The position numbers and the translations under genes were made by a program. From contig QWHH01000004.1 of NCBI GenBank assembly GCA_021404785.1, forward strand, positions 1-64,000: a DNA stretch of 64,000 bases. Reading direction: 5' to 3'. Under the pieces are notes generated by a model, which worked only from the letters and a program-made list of their open reading frames with translations, had not been told where the DNA came from and did not search any database. This stretch comes from Lysobacterales bacterium PRO7. Lineage in GTDB: Bacteria; Pseudomonadota; Gammaproteobacteria; Xanthomonadales; Rhodanobacteraceae. Position 1 is the stretch's first letter. Each line of letters opens with the position of its first letter. Positions 45,034-54,549 of the stretch are shown in pieces.

Positions 45034-46466
45034 TCGCTTGTCGCCTCGTACCAGACCCGGCTGCGATTGACCACGCCGACGACGACCAACATCAGAGGCA
45101 CCTCGATCAATACGCCCACGACCGTCGCCAGGGCGGCTCCAGATTCGAAGCCGAACAGGGCAATCGCGGCGGCCACCGACAGTTCGAAGAAGTTGCTGGC
45201 GCCGATCAGCGCCGACGGACCGGCTACGCAATGCGCCTCGCCGCTGAGGCGGTTCAATCCGTATGCCAGCGCCGCATTGAACACGACCTGGATAACGATA
45301 GGTACCGCAAGCATGGCAATCACGAGGGGTTGACGCAGGATCGCCTCGCCCTGAAAGCCGAATAACAGCACGAGAGTGGCCAGCAGGGCGAGCAGCGACA
45401 ACGGGTGCAGTGCGCGCAGTGCGGCCTCCAGCGCGCCGGGACTTCGGCGCAAGCGGATCCTCACCGCCTGGGCCAGCGCGAGCGGGAGCACGATGTACAG
45501 TGCCACGGACAACAGCAGCGTCGCCCACGGTACCGCGATCGCGGCGACGCCGAGCAGCAACGCGACGATGGGTGCGAATGCAAACACCATGATGGTGTCA
45601 TTGAGCGCGACCTGGGTTAGGGTGAAATTGGCCTCGCCGCGCACGAGCTGGCTCCACACGAATACCATCGCCGTGCACGGTGCTGCCGCGAGCAGGATCA
45701 GGCCGGCGATGTAGCTGTCGTGCTGCTGGGGCGGCAGCCATTGCGCGAACAGGTGGCGGATGAAGATCCAGCCGAGCAACGCCATCGAGAACGGTTTGAC
45801 CGCCCAATTCACGAACAGGGTGACGCCGAAGCCGCGCCAGTGTTGGCGTACCGCGCCGAGCGAGCCGAAATCCACCCGCATCAGCATCGGCACGATCATC
45901 AGCCAGATCAGCACTCCGATCGGCAGGTTGATGTGCGCAATCTGAATCGCCCCCAGTGCTTGAAATGCTTGCGGGAACAGGCGACCGATGCCGATGCCGA
46001 CAAGGATGCACAAGGCGACCCACAGGCTCAGCCAGCGCTCGAATGCGCCCAGCGCCGGCTTGCCAGTACGAGTGTCGGCGGGCAACTCGCGCAGCAGCGC
46101 CTGCACGCGGCTTTCGATTTCGTCGCGTACAGCGCGGAACCTGTCGTCGGAGAGGTGCTTCGGATCGGGCAACGCCCAGTCCTCGCGGCGTGCCGCCGGA
46201 ATCCATGGACAGGTGTCGCCGCAACCCATCGTCACCACGGCGTCGAAGGGCTCATCGCCGATGTCCTGCAATGACTTGGAACGTTGCGCGCCCAAGTCGA
46301 TGCCGCGTTCGGCCATGAAATGAACGGCACGCGGATTGATCGACCCCGACGGACGCGAGCCGGCCGAATGCGCCTCCACGCGCCCGCCGCCGTGCGCGCG
46401 GGCGAAGGCCTCCGCCATCTGACTGCGGTTGGAGTTCTCGACACAGACGAACAGAATGCGTTTCAT
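45018..46466 (-). CDS. Fused arsenate reductase (ArsC) - arsenite efflux permease (ACR3)
   Basis: 482 residues in one continuous frame. Residues 1-130 are a thioredoxin-type (low-molecular-weight phosphatase fold) arsenate reductase with the P-loop C8-x5-R14 and the redox pair in MGCGDTCP (Cys82, Cys86). Residues about 150-480 are a ten-helix ACR3 permease with the conserved Cys in LLAAAPCTAMVFVWS and Glu in GASNFFELSV. Arsenate would be reduced and the arsenite exported by the same chain. ACR3-ArsC fusions are known in actinobacteria, with the domain order reversed as far as I recall. The start overlaps arsI (ATGA). It is the last gene of the operon. Confidence 0.93.
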   Translation of the reverse strand: MKRILFVCVENSNRSQMAEAFARAHGGGRVEAHSAGSRPSGSINPRAVHFMAERGIDLGAQRSKSLQDIGDEPFDAVVTMGCGDTCPWIPAARREDWALPDPKHLSDDRFRAVRDEIESRVQALLRELPADTRTGKPALGAFERWLSLWVALCILVGIGIGRLFPQAFQALGAIQIAHINLPIGVLIWLMIVPMLMRVDFGSLGAVRQHWRGFGVTLFVNWAVKPFSMALLGWIFIRHLFAQWLPPQQHDSYIAGLILLAAAPCTAMVFVWSQLVRGEANFTLTQVALNDTIMVFAFAPIVALLLGVAAIAVPWATLLLSVALYIVLPLALAQAVRIRLRRSPGALEAALRALHPLSLLALLATLVLLFGFQGEAILRQPLVIAMLAVPIVIQVVFNAALAYGLNRLSGEAHCVAGPSALIGASNFFELSVAAAIALFGFESGAALATVVGVLIEVPLMLVVVGVVNRSRVWYEATSDQRGK

Positions 46467-46933
46467 GCGCCGCGGCGGCCGCTGCCGGCGGTTGGGCCGC
46501 AGCACGGTGCTTTCGCCACTTCCTTCTGCGGCCCGCAACACGCGGCATCCTGTGTCGGCGCGAAATAACTCGTCGCCGCGCCGTGCGTGTAGAAACTTTC
46601 CCAGCGCAAGCCTTGCGGGTCCTCGCTCCAGTACTTGTCCGAATGCGCGTAGCAGCAAGTCGTGCCGGTTTCGGCCATGCGCACGGCGTCGGCGGCCTTG
46701 AGGCGTGCGCCGATCTGCTCGAGCTCGGCGGTATCGTCCGCCTGCAGGCCGAGGTGATCGACGCCAGGCGCGCGATTGCGCTGCGAGATGGCGAAATTGA
46801 TGCGTGGATCGTCGAGCATCCACTTCGCATAGTCGTCCTTGCGCACGACGGGTTGCGCGTCGAACAGCTGCGAGTAGAAACGTATGCTCTGGTCGAGGTC
46901 TTGTACGTTGACGTGGACGTGGAAGCGTTTCAT
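46463..46933 (-). CDS. arsI: ArsI-type C-As lyase (ArsI/CadI family dioxygenase)
   Basis: 156 residues from the ATG at 46933, which overlaps arsR by ATGA. The vicinal-oxygen-chelate fold has probable iron ligands His5 or His7, His60 (GVDHLG) and Glu112 (RWESFY), and the hallmark vicinal cysteine pair TTCCYAH (Cys93-Cys94) that binds trivalent organoarsenicals. ArsI cleaves the carbon-arsenic bond of methylarsenite using iron and oxygen. The C-terminal tail has two more CC pairs (AACCGP, APCCGP), probably extra metalloid ligands. CadI, a cadmium-induced relative, is an alternative name, but operon context favours arsenic. Confidence 0.92.
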   Translation of the reverse strand: MKRFHVHVNVQDLDQSIRFYSQLFDAQPVVRKDDYAKWMLDDPRINFAISQRNRAPGVDHLGLQADDTAELEQIGARLKAADAVRMAETGTTCCYAHSDKYWSEDPQGLRWESFYTHGAATSYFAPTQDAACCGPQKEVAKAPCCGPTAGSGRRGA

Positions 46934-47280
46934 GCGCGGTTTCTCCTCTTCGGTTTGGTCGGCGCCGGGGCGCAGGCGGAATCGATGCCGCACGGTTCAC
47001 CCGCGCAGCAGTTTTCGGTGAGATGGGCGAGCAGGGCGTTCATGCGTGCGTAATCGGCGCGGCACCAGATGTTGCGGCCCGCGCGCCGGTTGTTGACGAG
47101 TCCGGCATGGCGCAGGGCGTTCAGATGGTTGGTCAGCGTCGCCGCCGCGTGTCGCGTCTGCGCCTGCAACGCGCCGACTGTGAGGCCGTCAGCTCCGGCC
47201 TGCACGAGCAGGCGGTACAGCTCCAGCCGATGCGCATGTGCGAGGGCCTTGAGCGCGGCAATTGCATCTGATGTTTTCAT
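46930..47280 (-). CDS. arsR: ArsR/SmtB-family arsenic-responsive repressor
   Basis: 116 residues: a winged helix (ALKALAHAHRLELYRLLVQ, then ATLTNHLNALRHAGLVNNRRAGRNIWCRADYARMN) and a Cys-rich C-terminus (ENCCAGEPCGIDSAC), where the CC pair is the likely arsenite site as in many proteobacterial ArsR. It is the first gene of arsR-arsI-arsC::acr3 and its stop overlaps arsI. The ATG is embedded in an 18-bp palindrome, and the -10 element is so close that the transcript probably starts within a few bases of the ATG. Confidence 0.95.
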   Translation of the reverse strand: MKTSDAIAALKALAHAHRLELYRLLVQAGADGLTVGALQAQTRHAAATLTNHLNALRHAGLVNNRRAGRNIWCRADYARMNALLAHLTENCCAGEPCGIDSACAPAPTKPKRRNRA

Positions 47281-47295
47281 AATTCCGGAATTATG
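47278..47295. promoter_or_regulatory. 18-bp perfect palindrome, candidate ArsR operator
   Basis: CATAATTCCGGAATTATG reads the same on both strands and covers the arsR start codon and the -10 element of its promoter. ArsR-type repressors bind A/T-rich dyads over the promoter, so repression by blocking RNA polymerase is the obvious model. A perfect 18-bp palindrome is very unlikely by chance. Confidence 0.8.
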
Positions 47296-47317
47296 GAAAT
47301 AAATTGGAACTTGTCAA
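47290..47317 (-). promoter_or_regulatory. Arsenic operon promoter
   Basis: On the minus strand a perfect -35 TTGACA (47317-47312) is followed after 16 bp by CATAAT (47295-47290), five of six matches to the -10 consensus. The expected start, about 7 bp further, is near 47283, only about three bases before the arsR ATG at 47280. The message is therefore expected to be leaderless or nearly so. Confidence 0.75.
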
Positions 47318-47357
47318 GCGCGCCCGCGGTTCCTCGCGCAACCAGCTTTCGGCTAGC

Positions 47358-48311
47358 ATGCCTGCCATGCAAACGCTCACAGTAGTCGTTCCCGCGTTCA
47401 ACGAAGGCACTGGCTTGCGCGAATTTCATACGCGCCTCATGGCCGTGTTCGACACGCTCGATATGAATTGCAGCGTGCTGTACGTCGACGATGGCAGCCG
47501 TGACGATACGTGGACGGTGATGGAGTCCTTGCGCGCGGTGGATGCGCGCGTGGCAACCCTCAAATTGAGTCGCAACTTCGGCAAGGAGCTGGCGCTGACG
47601 GCGGGCCTGGATACGGCCGACGCGGACGCCGTGGTCGTGATCGATGCCGACCTGCAGGATCCGCCCGAACTCATCGCGCAATTCGTCGCCGCCTGGCGTG
47701 AAGGTTTCGATGTCATCTACGGCACGCGCTCCACGCGCGCGGGCGAAAGCGCACTGAAGAAATTCACTTCGGCCGCGTTTTACCGCGTTATGGAGCGCTT
47801 GAGCCACACCCCGCTGCCGCGCGACACCGGCGACTTTCGCCTGCTCGACCGGCGCGCACTGGACGCGCTCAAGCAGGTGCGCGAGCGCCAGCGCTTCATG
47901 AAAGGTCTGTTTGCCTGGGTCGGCTTCCGCCAGAAATCCATCGTTTATAAACGCGATCCACGCTTCGCCGGTTCGAGCAAATTCAACTATTGGCGATTGT
48001 GGAATTTCGCCATCGAAGGCATCACTTCGTTTTCCACCGTGCCGCTGCGGCTCGCGACTTACGCCGGCCTTCTGACCGCTTTCGCCGCATTCGTATTTGG
48101 CGTGTTCGTGTTCATCAAAGCCGTGTTTTATGGCGACGTGGTGCGCGGTTATCCGACGTTGCTGCTCGTCATCCTGTTCCTGGGCGGCGTGCAATTGATG
48201 GCGTTGGGTCTGATCGGCGAATACCTGGGCCGGCTATACATGGAAGCCAAGCGGCGGCCCTTGTACCTGATCGACGAAGTCCATCGCGCATCGGCTGAAA
48301 AACGGCAGTAG
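47358..48311 (+). CDS. Glycosyltransferase family 2, bactoprenol-type (GtrB/DPM-like)
   Basis: About 317 residues; ATGs at 47358 and 47367 both fit. The GT-A domain shows VVVPAFNEG, VDDGSRDDTW, the DxD-like VVVIDADLQDPPEL and the typical SRNFGKELALTAGLDTA. Two C-terminal transmembrane helices (AGLLTAFAAFVFGVFVFIKAVF and LLLVILFLGGVQLMALGLIGEYLG) match GtrB-type enzymes that load glucose or another sugar onto undecaprenyl phosphate for lipopolysaccharide or protein modification. No flippase or acceptor transferase is adjacent. It is divergent from the arsenic operon. Confidence 0.93.
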   Translation: MPAMQTLTVVVPAFNEGTGLREFHTRLMAVFDTLDMNCSVLYVDDGSRDDTWTVMESLRAVDARVATLKLSRNFGKELALTAGLDTADADAVVVIDADLQDPPELIAQFVAAWREGFDVIYGTRSTRAGESALKKFTSAAFYRVMERLSHTPLPRDTGDFRLLDRRALDALKQVRERQRFMKGLFAWVGFRQKSIVYKRDPRFAGSSKFNYWRLWNFAIEGITSFSTVPLRLATYAGLLTAFAAFVFGVFVFIKAVFYGDVVRGYPTLLLVILFLGGVQLMALGLIGEYLGRLYMEAKRRPLYLIDEVHRASAEKRQ

Positions 48312-48342
48312 ACTAGGGCGGGGAAATTGCTGCGGAGGGCGT

Positions 48343-48771
48343 ATGCGCCTGGTCAAGCATCTGCTCGAAGACAAGGGTGGCGCGATTCATGCCATCGAGC
48401 CGGACAAACCCGTGCTCGATGCGATCCGCCTGATGGCCGACAAGTACATCGGCGCGCTGCTGGTAATGCGCGGTTCGCAATTGCTCGGCATCGTTTCCGA
48501 ACGCGATTACGCGCGCAAGGTGATCCTCAAAGGCCGTTCGTCGGCCGACACGCCGGTGCGCGAAATCATGTCTGCGCAGGTTCTCACCGTGGCACCGGGT
48601 GATTCGGTCAATCACTGCATGCAGCTCGTAACCGACAAACGCGTACGTCATTTGCCGGTAGTCGACGATGGCCGCGTGATAGGCGTGGTATCGATCGGCG
48701 ATCTGGTCAAGGCGGTGATCGAGGATCAGGCGCGCGAATTGGAGCACATGCAGCGATACATCGCGGGCTGA
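48343..48771 (+). CDS. Tandem CBS-domain protein
   Basis: 142 residues with a GGAGGG ribosome site. It consists almost entirely of two CBS motifs (AIEPDKPVLDAIRLMADKYIGALLVM...LLGIVSERDYARKVI and VLTVAPGDSVNHCMQLVTDKRVRHLPVVDDGRVIGVVSIGDLVKAVI). Such stand-alone pairs bind adenine nucleotides and act as energy sensors; the partner protein is not identifiable. It lies 31 nt after the glycosyltransferase and may share its message. Confidence 0.93.
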   Translation: MRLVKHLLEDKGGAIHAIEPDKPVLDAIRLMADKYIGALLVMRGSQLLGIVSERDYARKVILKGRSSADTPVREIMSAQVLTVAPGDSVNHCMQLVTDKRVRHLPVVDDGRVIGVVSIGDLVKAVIEDQARELEHMQRYIAG

Positions 48772-48812
48772 AAGAGTCTTTCGCGCCGCATCGAGCGCAG
48801 GCAAAATGGGCA

Positions 48813-49364
48813 ATGAGCTTCGATCCCGCCCTGCGCGCCCGCCTGCACCAGCTTCTGGCCGATTATGGCGCCCGCGTGCGCAGTTTGATCGAGGGTCATG
48901 GCATCGGTCAGTACGGCATCGATGCGGCCGATATCGAGCAGGAGGTCCGCATCCGCCTGTGGCGGGCGCTGGAACGTGACCGGAATGCGGCCTTCCATGC
49001 GTCTTATATCCACAGGACGGTGCTTTCGGCCGTGATCGACGCGATCCGCGCTGCCAATGCGCGGCCCGCCGATCCGATGCCGGACGAGGAAAGTCCGGGT
49101 TTTGAAGCGTTTGCGTCCGCAGGACCCGGGCCGGAACGGTTGGCCGGAGGCGCGCAGGATTTCTCGCGCGTGGCGGCCTGCATGGCTGGTTTGCCGCTGC
49201 GTCGGCGCGAGGCGGTGGCGCTGCATCTGCAAGGCTTCAGCCTGCGTGAGATAGGCAATGCGGTGGGCGTGTCGGAAGAAGCTGCGCGCAAGTTGCTCGA
49301 CCGGGGGATGTTGACCCTGCGCGAGCGCCTCGCGGCACAGGGGTTTGGAGACTTCGATGAATGA
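48813..49364 (+). CDS. Sigma-70 family (ECF-like) RNA polymerase sigma factor
   Basis: 183 residues. Region 2 is divergent but recognisable (GIDAADIEQEVRIRLWRALERDRNAAFHASYIHRTVLSAVIDAIRAA) and region 4 is clear (GLPLRRREAVALHLQGFSLREIGNAVGVSEEAARKLLDRGMLTLRERL). The linker is Pro/Glu/Ala-rich. It forms an overlapping pair (8 nt) with the next gene, which looks like its membrane partner. It converges with the photolyase operon, so a link to light or oxidative stress is possible but not shown. Confidence 0.9.
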   Translation: MSFDPALRARLHQLLADYGARVRSLIEGHGIGQYGIDAADIEQEVRIRLWRALERDRNAAFHASYIHRTVLSAVIDAIRAANARPADPMPDEESPGFEAFASAGPGPERLAGGAQDFSRVAACMAGLPLRRREAVALHLQGFSLREIGNAVGVSEEAARKLLDRGMLTLRERLAAQGFGDFDE

Positions 49365-49866
49365 GTTTGAATTGAAAAGTCTGTTTGCCCGGGTCGCCCG
49401 CAAGCCGCTCGATGTGCCCGATGCGGACAGCGTGCTCGAATTGTCGCGCCTGCCGCATGCCGAAGATGCGGCATCCGCATTGCGCGCGGACCTGGTGCGT
49501 TTGAGTCGCGAACTCGAACCGGTTTCGGAACAATTGAGTGCGGACATCGCTGCCGCGCTCGGACAAACGTCGGTCGCCGCGCATCGCCGCGCCGCGCCGC
49601 GTCGCGCCGCGCCGGCCCGCCGCGGCTGGCGCATCGCTGCCGCGGCAATGGCAGCTTGCCTTGTCGTCGCCGTCGCGATCGTGGCGACGCATCGTGGTCG
49701 CTCCGCCGACCAACCGGTCGTTGCGCATGCCGTGCCGGACCGCATCTTCGCCGGTTTCGACGACCGTCACGTCGCCGCCGGTCAAGCCAGCCACAACGAC
49801 GAAATCTTCCGCGGCAATTTCCTGCCGGACCGGATATTCAGTTCATCCAGGTCGAACGACGGCTGA
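49357..49866 (+). CDS. Membrane anti-sigma-like protein with D-x-I-F repeats
   Basis: 169 residues; the start at 49357 has GGAG six bases upstream and overlaps the sigma gene by 8 nt. An N-terminal cytoplasmic part with helices (MNEFELKSLFARVARKPLDVPDADSVLEL) and an Ala/Arg-rich stretch precede one transmembrane helix (IAAAAMAACLVVAVAIVAT). The extracytoplasmic tail has three D-x-I-F motifs: VPDRIFAGFDD, NDEIFRGNFL and PDRIFSSS. The middle one closely resembles the NDEIFKDGFE end of the GH44 enzyme. Position and topology suggest an anti-sigma factor; I know no named family. Confidence 0.65.
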   Translation: MNEFELKSLFARVARKPLDVPDADSVLELSRLPHAEDAASALRADLVRLSRELEPVSEQLSADIAAALGQTSVAAHRRAAPRRAAPARRGWRIAAAAMAACLVVAVAIVATHRGRSADQPVVAHAVPDRIFAGFDDRHVAAGQASHNDEIFRGNFLPDRIFSSSRSNDG

Positions 49867-49940
49867 GGGGCTTCGGAAAATTTGCCTTCCATCGCAGCCA
49901 TGGCCGAGAATGATCGGAGGCCGGAGCATGCCGAACGAGG

Positions 49941-51374
49941 TCAATTTTCCCCGGACCTTGCCGCTGCGAGTTCCTGCCAGGCCGCGAGCGCGGCTTGCCG
50001 CGTGGCTGCTACGTCGACCACCGGCGCGGGGTAGCCGCGCGCGGCGAGTGCCGCGGGATCGCGCCAAGGCTCCAGCAGCAGTTTCGCCGGTAACGCCGCC
50101 AGCTCGGGCAGCCAGCGCTTGAGGTAAATCGCCTCGGGATCGAACCTCGCGGCCTGGGTGTGGGGGTTGAACACGCGAAAATAGGGCGCGGCATCGGCGC
50201 CGCAACCGGCGACCCATTGCCATCCGAGCGTGTTGTTGGCGAGGTCGGCGTCGACCAGCGTATCCCAGAACCAGCGTGCGCCGTGCCGCCAGTGCTGGCG
50301 CAGGTTCTTGGTCAGCCAGCTGGCCGCGATCATGCGCACGCGATTGTGCATCCAGCCGGTCGTCCACAGCTCGCGCATCCCGGCGTCGACGAGGGGTATT
50401 CCGGTCTGTCCCCGCTGCCAGCTCCGGATTGCGCCGGGGCCGTCTTTGGCCCAGCGAAATCGGTCGAAGCGCGGGTTGAAGTTTTCGTCCGGCGTGTTCG
50501 GGAAGTGGTACAGCAAATGATGCGCGAACTCACGCCATGCGAGCTCGCGCAGGTAGGGCTCGAGATCCGGTTGGCGCCGGCTGCGGTTGCGGCTGGCGTA
50601 CGCCTGCAGCCGGTGGTGGATCTGGCGCGGCGTGATTTCCCCGAAATGCAGGTGCGGCGACAGCCTGGATGTGCCGTGGCGCGCGGGCAGATCGCGCACC
50701 GTCTTGTAATCGTTCAGCGCGTCGTCCGCGAAAATGTCCAGCATTTCCGCCGCGCCGGCCTCGCCGGGACGCCACGCCGCGTCGAAACCGGCATCCCAGG
50801 CGATCTTGGGCAATAGTTCCAGCGCGGATAGCGGCAAACTGCCATGCGCTTGCGCCCATTCCCGGGCGCTGGCCATGGGCAACGGCTTGTCCGGTTGCAG
50901 TTGCGTGCGCAACTTGCGCCAGAACGGCGTGAAGACACGGTAAGGATCACCCTGATCGGTGGCGATTTGCCAGGGCTCGCACCACAGATTGCCCGATCGG
51001 CTCTCGACCGTGATGCCGTCTGCGCGCAAGCCGGCCTTGAGCTTCGTGTCGGCGGCAATGGCAGCGGGCTCGTAGCGCCGATTCCAGTACACGGCCGCGG
51101 CATCGAATTCCCGAATCAGCGCCCGCGCCACGCCCAGGGTTTCGCCGCGGGCGATGCAAAGCCTTCCGTTCTGTTTTGCGAGCGCATCGTCGAGCGCCTG
51201 CAGCGAGCGGTGCAGCCACCATCGGCTGGCTGCGCCGGGTTGCCAGGGCGCCTCCTCGTCCGGCGCATGGATGTATACGGGCAGGACGCGCTCGTGTTCC
51301 GCGCAGGCTGCGTGCAGGGCTGGATTGTCTTCCAGGCGCAGATCCCGGCGCAGCAGAACCAGTGCCGTGCTCAT
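49941..51374 (-). CDS. phrB: Deoxyribodipyrimidine photolyase (CPD, class I)
   Basis: 477 residues. The N-terminal antenna domain (ALVLLRRDLRLEDNPALHAA) and C-terminal FAD domain (TSRLSPHLHFGEITPRQIHHRL, GQTGIPLVDAGMRELWTTGWMHNRVRMI, ADLANNTLGWQWVAGCGADAAPYFRVFNP) are complete, including the Trp chain region. It repairs cyclobutane pyrimidine dimers with blue light. It is the third gene after a lipocalin and a TspO-like protein on the same strand, 57 nt after the latter. This set is typical of light-inducible operons under LitR/CarH or sigma control in proteobacteria. Confidence 0.96.
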   Translation of the reverse strand: MSTALVLLRRDLRLEDNPALHAACAEHERVLPVYIHAPDEEAPWQPGAASRWWLHRSLQALDDALAKQNGRLCIARGETLGVARALIREFDAAAVYWNRRYEPAAIAADTKLKAGLRADGITVESRSGNLWCEPWQIATDQGDPYRVFTPFWRKLRTQLQPDKPLPMASAREWAQAHGSLPLSALELLPKIAWDAGFDAAWRPGEAGAAEMLDIFADDALNDYKTVRDLPARHGTSRLSPHLHFGEITPRQIHHRLQAYASRNRSRRQPDLEPYLRELAWREFAHHLLYHFPNTPDENFNPRFDRFRWAKDGPGAIRSWQRGQTGIPLVDAGMRELWTTGWMHNRVRMIAASWLTKNLRQHWRHGARWFWDTLVDADLANNTLGWQWVAGCGADAAPYFRVFNPHTQAARFDPEAIYLKRWLPELAALPAKLLLEPWRDPAALAARGYPAPVVDVAATRQAALAAWQELAAARSGEN

Positions 51375-51431
51375 CGGTGGCCCGGGTCGAACGGGTCGCC
51401 GGGCAGAAGGCGCAGGGTCGTCATCCGAAAA

Positions 51432-52199
51432 TCATGCGCTTGATCGAGCCGCATCATGACGCAGGCTCCGGTAATGCCAACTGCACAGCAGCGAAGTCGC
51501 GGCCACCACGAATGCAAGAGCCAACGCGGCATCGGCCGCCACATCCGCGCCGGGCAATTGCGAATGACTCTGCTTGACGTAAACGCCGATCAAACCCCAG
51601 ATCGCAGCCAACGCATAGACCCAGTTGCCGCGCATCCCGGCCAGCGCGGCCAACACGAGCAGCGCGGCCAGCGCGAACAATGCGAGCGTCCACGGCAGCA
51701 TGTTGGCGACCGGCAGCAAATGGAACGCGACAATCACCTGGGCGACATTCAGGAATACGGCAAGCGAAACCCAGCCGGCGTGCAAGGACAGCGGAATCCA
51801 CTGCCACCAGGGGCCTCGCGCATGTTGCGCCGTGTGCGCGATGTGCCAAGCGGCCCGGAGAATGCTGGCGAAGCTGATCCAGATGATCGCCAGCGCGATC
51901 CAGAACAACTGCAAGGTGAACGCGATCATCCACAGCGAGGTCAAGGCAAACGCCAACGCCGCCCACGGCCGCGTGCGTTGCAGTCTGGCATCCGCCGCTC
52001 GATCGAAGATTTGACGTGTAGCGTAGACCACATCGAGAAGGAAGATGGCCCCCCAGATCGAGAACGCGTATCCGGCGGCAACAATCAAGGTTGGATAGCG
52101 ATCGGAAATTTCGCCGTTGGTCGGGCCGAATATCCGCGCGTTCGAAAGCCACGCGACGACAGGCATCGTCCACGCCAGCAGAGTGACAAGAACCTTCAT
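51432..52199 (-). CDS. TspO/MBR-related membrane protein
   Basis: 255 residues with about seven hydrophobic helices. The strongest block, LIVAAGYAFSIWGAIFLLDVVYATRQ, matches the AGYAFSIWG motif of the TspO-related tryptophan-rich sensory protein group; the protein is longer than classical TspO (about 160 residues) and is probably a diverged member. The start at 52199 overlaps the lipocalin gene (ATGA). TspO proteins bind porphyrins and act in light or oxidative stress, which suits the neighbouring photolyase. The exact ligand is unknown. Confidence 0.8.
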   Translation of the reverse strand: MKVLVTLLAWTMPVVAWLSNARIFGPTNGEISDRYPTLIVAAGYAFSIWGAIFLLDVVYATRQIFDRAADARLQRTRPWAALAFALTSLWMIAFTLQLFWIALAIIWISFASILRAAWHIAHTAQHARGPWWQWIPLSLHAGWVSLAVFLNVAQVIVAFHLLPVANMLPWTLALFALAALLVLAALAGMRGNWVYALAAIWGLIGVYVKQSHSQLPGADVAADAALALAFVVAATSLLCSWHYRSLRHDAARSSA

Positions 52200-52774
52200 C
52201 GACACTCTCCCGTGAACGTCTGGCTGCCTTCGCCAACTTCGGGCCACCGCTGCGGCGCCTTTTCGATCCGGGCGGTGTCATAGCCCATCGCCTTGGCCCG
52301 GTCCAGCATCGCCTGGTAGTCCGAATCGGAGACTTCCGGCGTGCGCGCCATGAACCACAGGTAGTCGCGTGCATCGCGCACGACCAGCACCTGGCTGTAG
52401 TCGGCGTTCAACCATCCGACCAGGTATTGCATGGAAAGGATTCCGAACAGTCGCACCCGCCACTCGCCGTTTCCGCTCTCCGCAACGGGCGTGGCGCTGG
52501 AATGGATCAGTTTGACCGGAGCCTCGAAACTCCCCGGGCGCAGGCGGAACCACGTGCAGATGGTTCCATCGGATTCGCGGCTATAGGTTTCCACCGGATT
52601 GTGCCCACCCCGTTCGAATCGGGTCGGGATCGAGGCAATCACGTACCAGCGGCCCATGAATCGCGACAGGTCGACCGGGGAAACCGGGCGTATGGGCGGA
52701 CCCGCCGGTGCGCATCCGCACAACGCGAACAAGACAATCAGCCCGGCGATCGCAGGAATTTTGCGTGCATTCAT
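52196..52774 (-). CDS. blc: Outer-membrane lipocalin lipoprotein (Blc-like)
   Basis: 192 residues from the ATG at 52774. A lipoprotein signal with lipobox-like LFALCGCAP is followed by the lipocalin barrel: the GxW motif in MGRWYVIASIPTRFERGGHNPVETYS, GEWRVRLFGILSMQYLVGWLNADYSQVLVVRDARDYLWFMART and a C-terminal helix. Blc-like lipocalins bind lipids or fatty acids in the outer membrane under stress. It is the first gene of the lipocalin - TspO-like - photolyase operon; no clear promoter was recognised upstream. Confidence 0.94.
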   Translation of the reverse strand: MNARKIPAIAGLIVLFALCGCAPAGPPIRPVSPVDLSRFMGRWYVIASIPTRFERGGHNPVETYSRESDGTICTWFRLRPGSFEAPVKLIHSSATPVAESGNGEWRVRLFGILSMQYLVGWLNADYSQVLVVRDARDYLWFMARTPEVSDSDYQAMLDRAKAMGYDTARIEKAPQRWPEVGEGSQTFTGECR

Positions 52775-52907
52775 GATTGGACGAGGCCTCGGCAATGGAA
52801 GGATCCAATGCTACGAGGCGGTCGCGCAAGGCGGCGTGAAGGCCGCCGGCGTGCAGCCGTTGTCGAGCAGCATCCACCGGCATCGCGTCCGGCCGGGGCT
52901 TTATTTT

Positions 52908-54506
<1,599 letters not shown>

Positions 54507-54549
54507 GACGGGTTTGCGCGGATCGGCAAACCCGTCATTCTACCGTGGA

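Noticed and set aside
46150-46200. A frameshift that might have falsely fused arsC to acr3
   Set aside because: The linker between the domains is in one continuous frame with ordinary codon use and a typical Ala/Arg/Leu-rich helical composition; an error cannot be fully excluded but nothing in the sequence suggests it.
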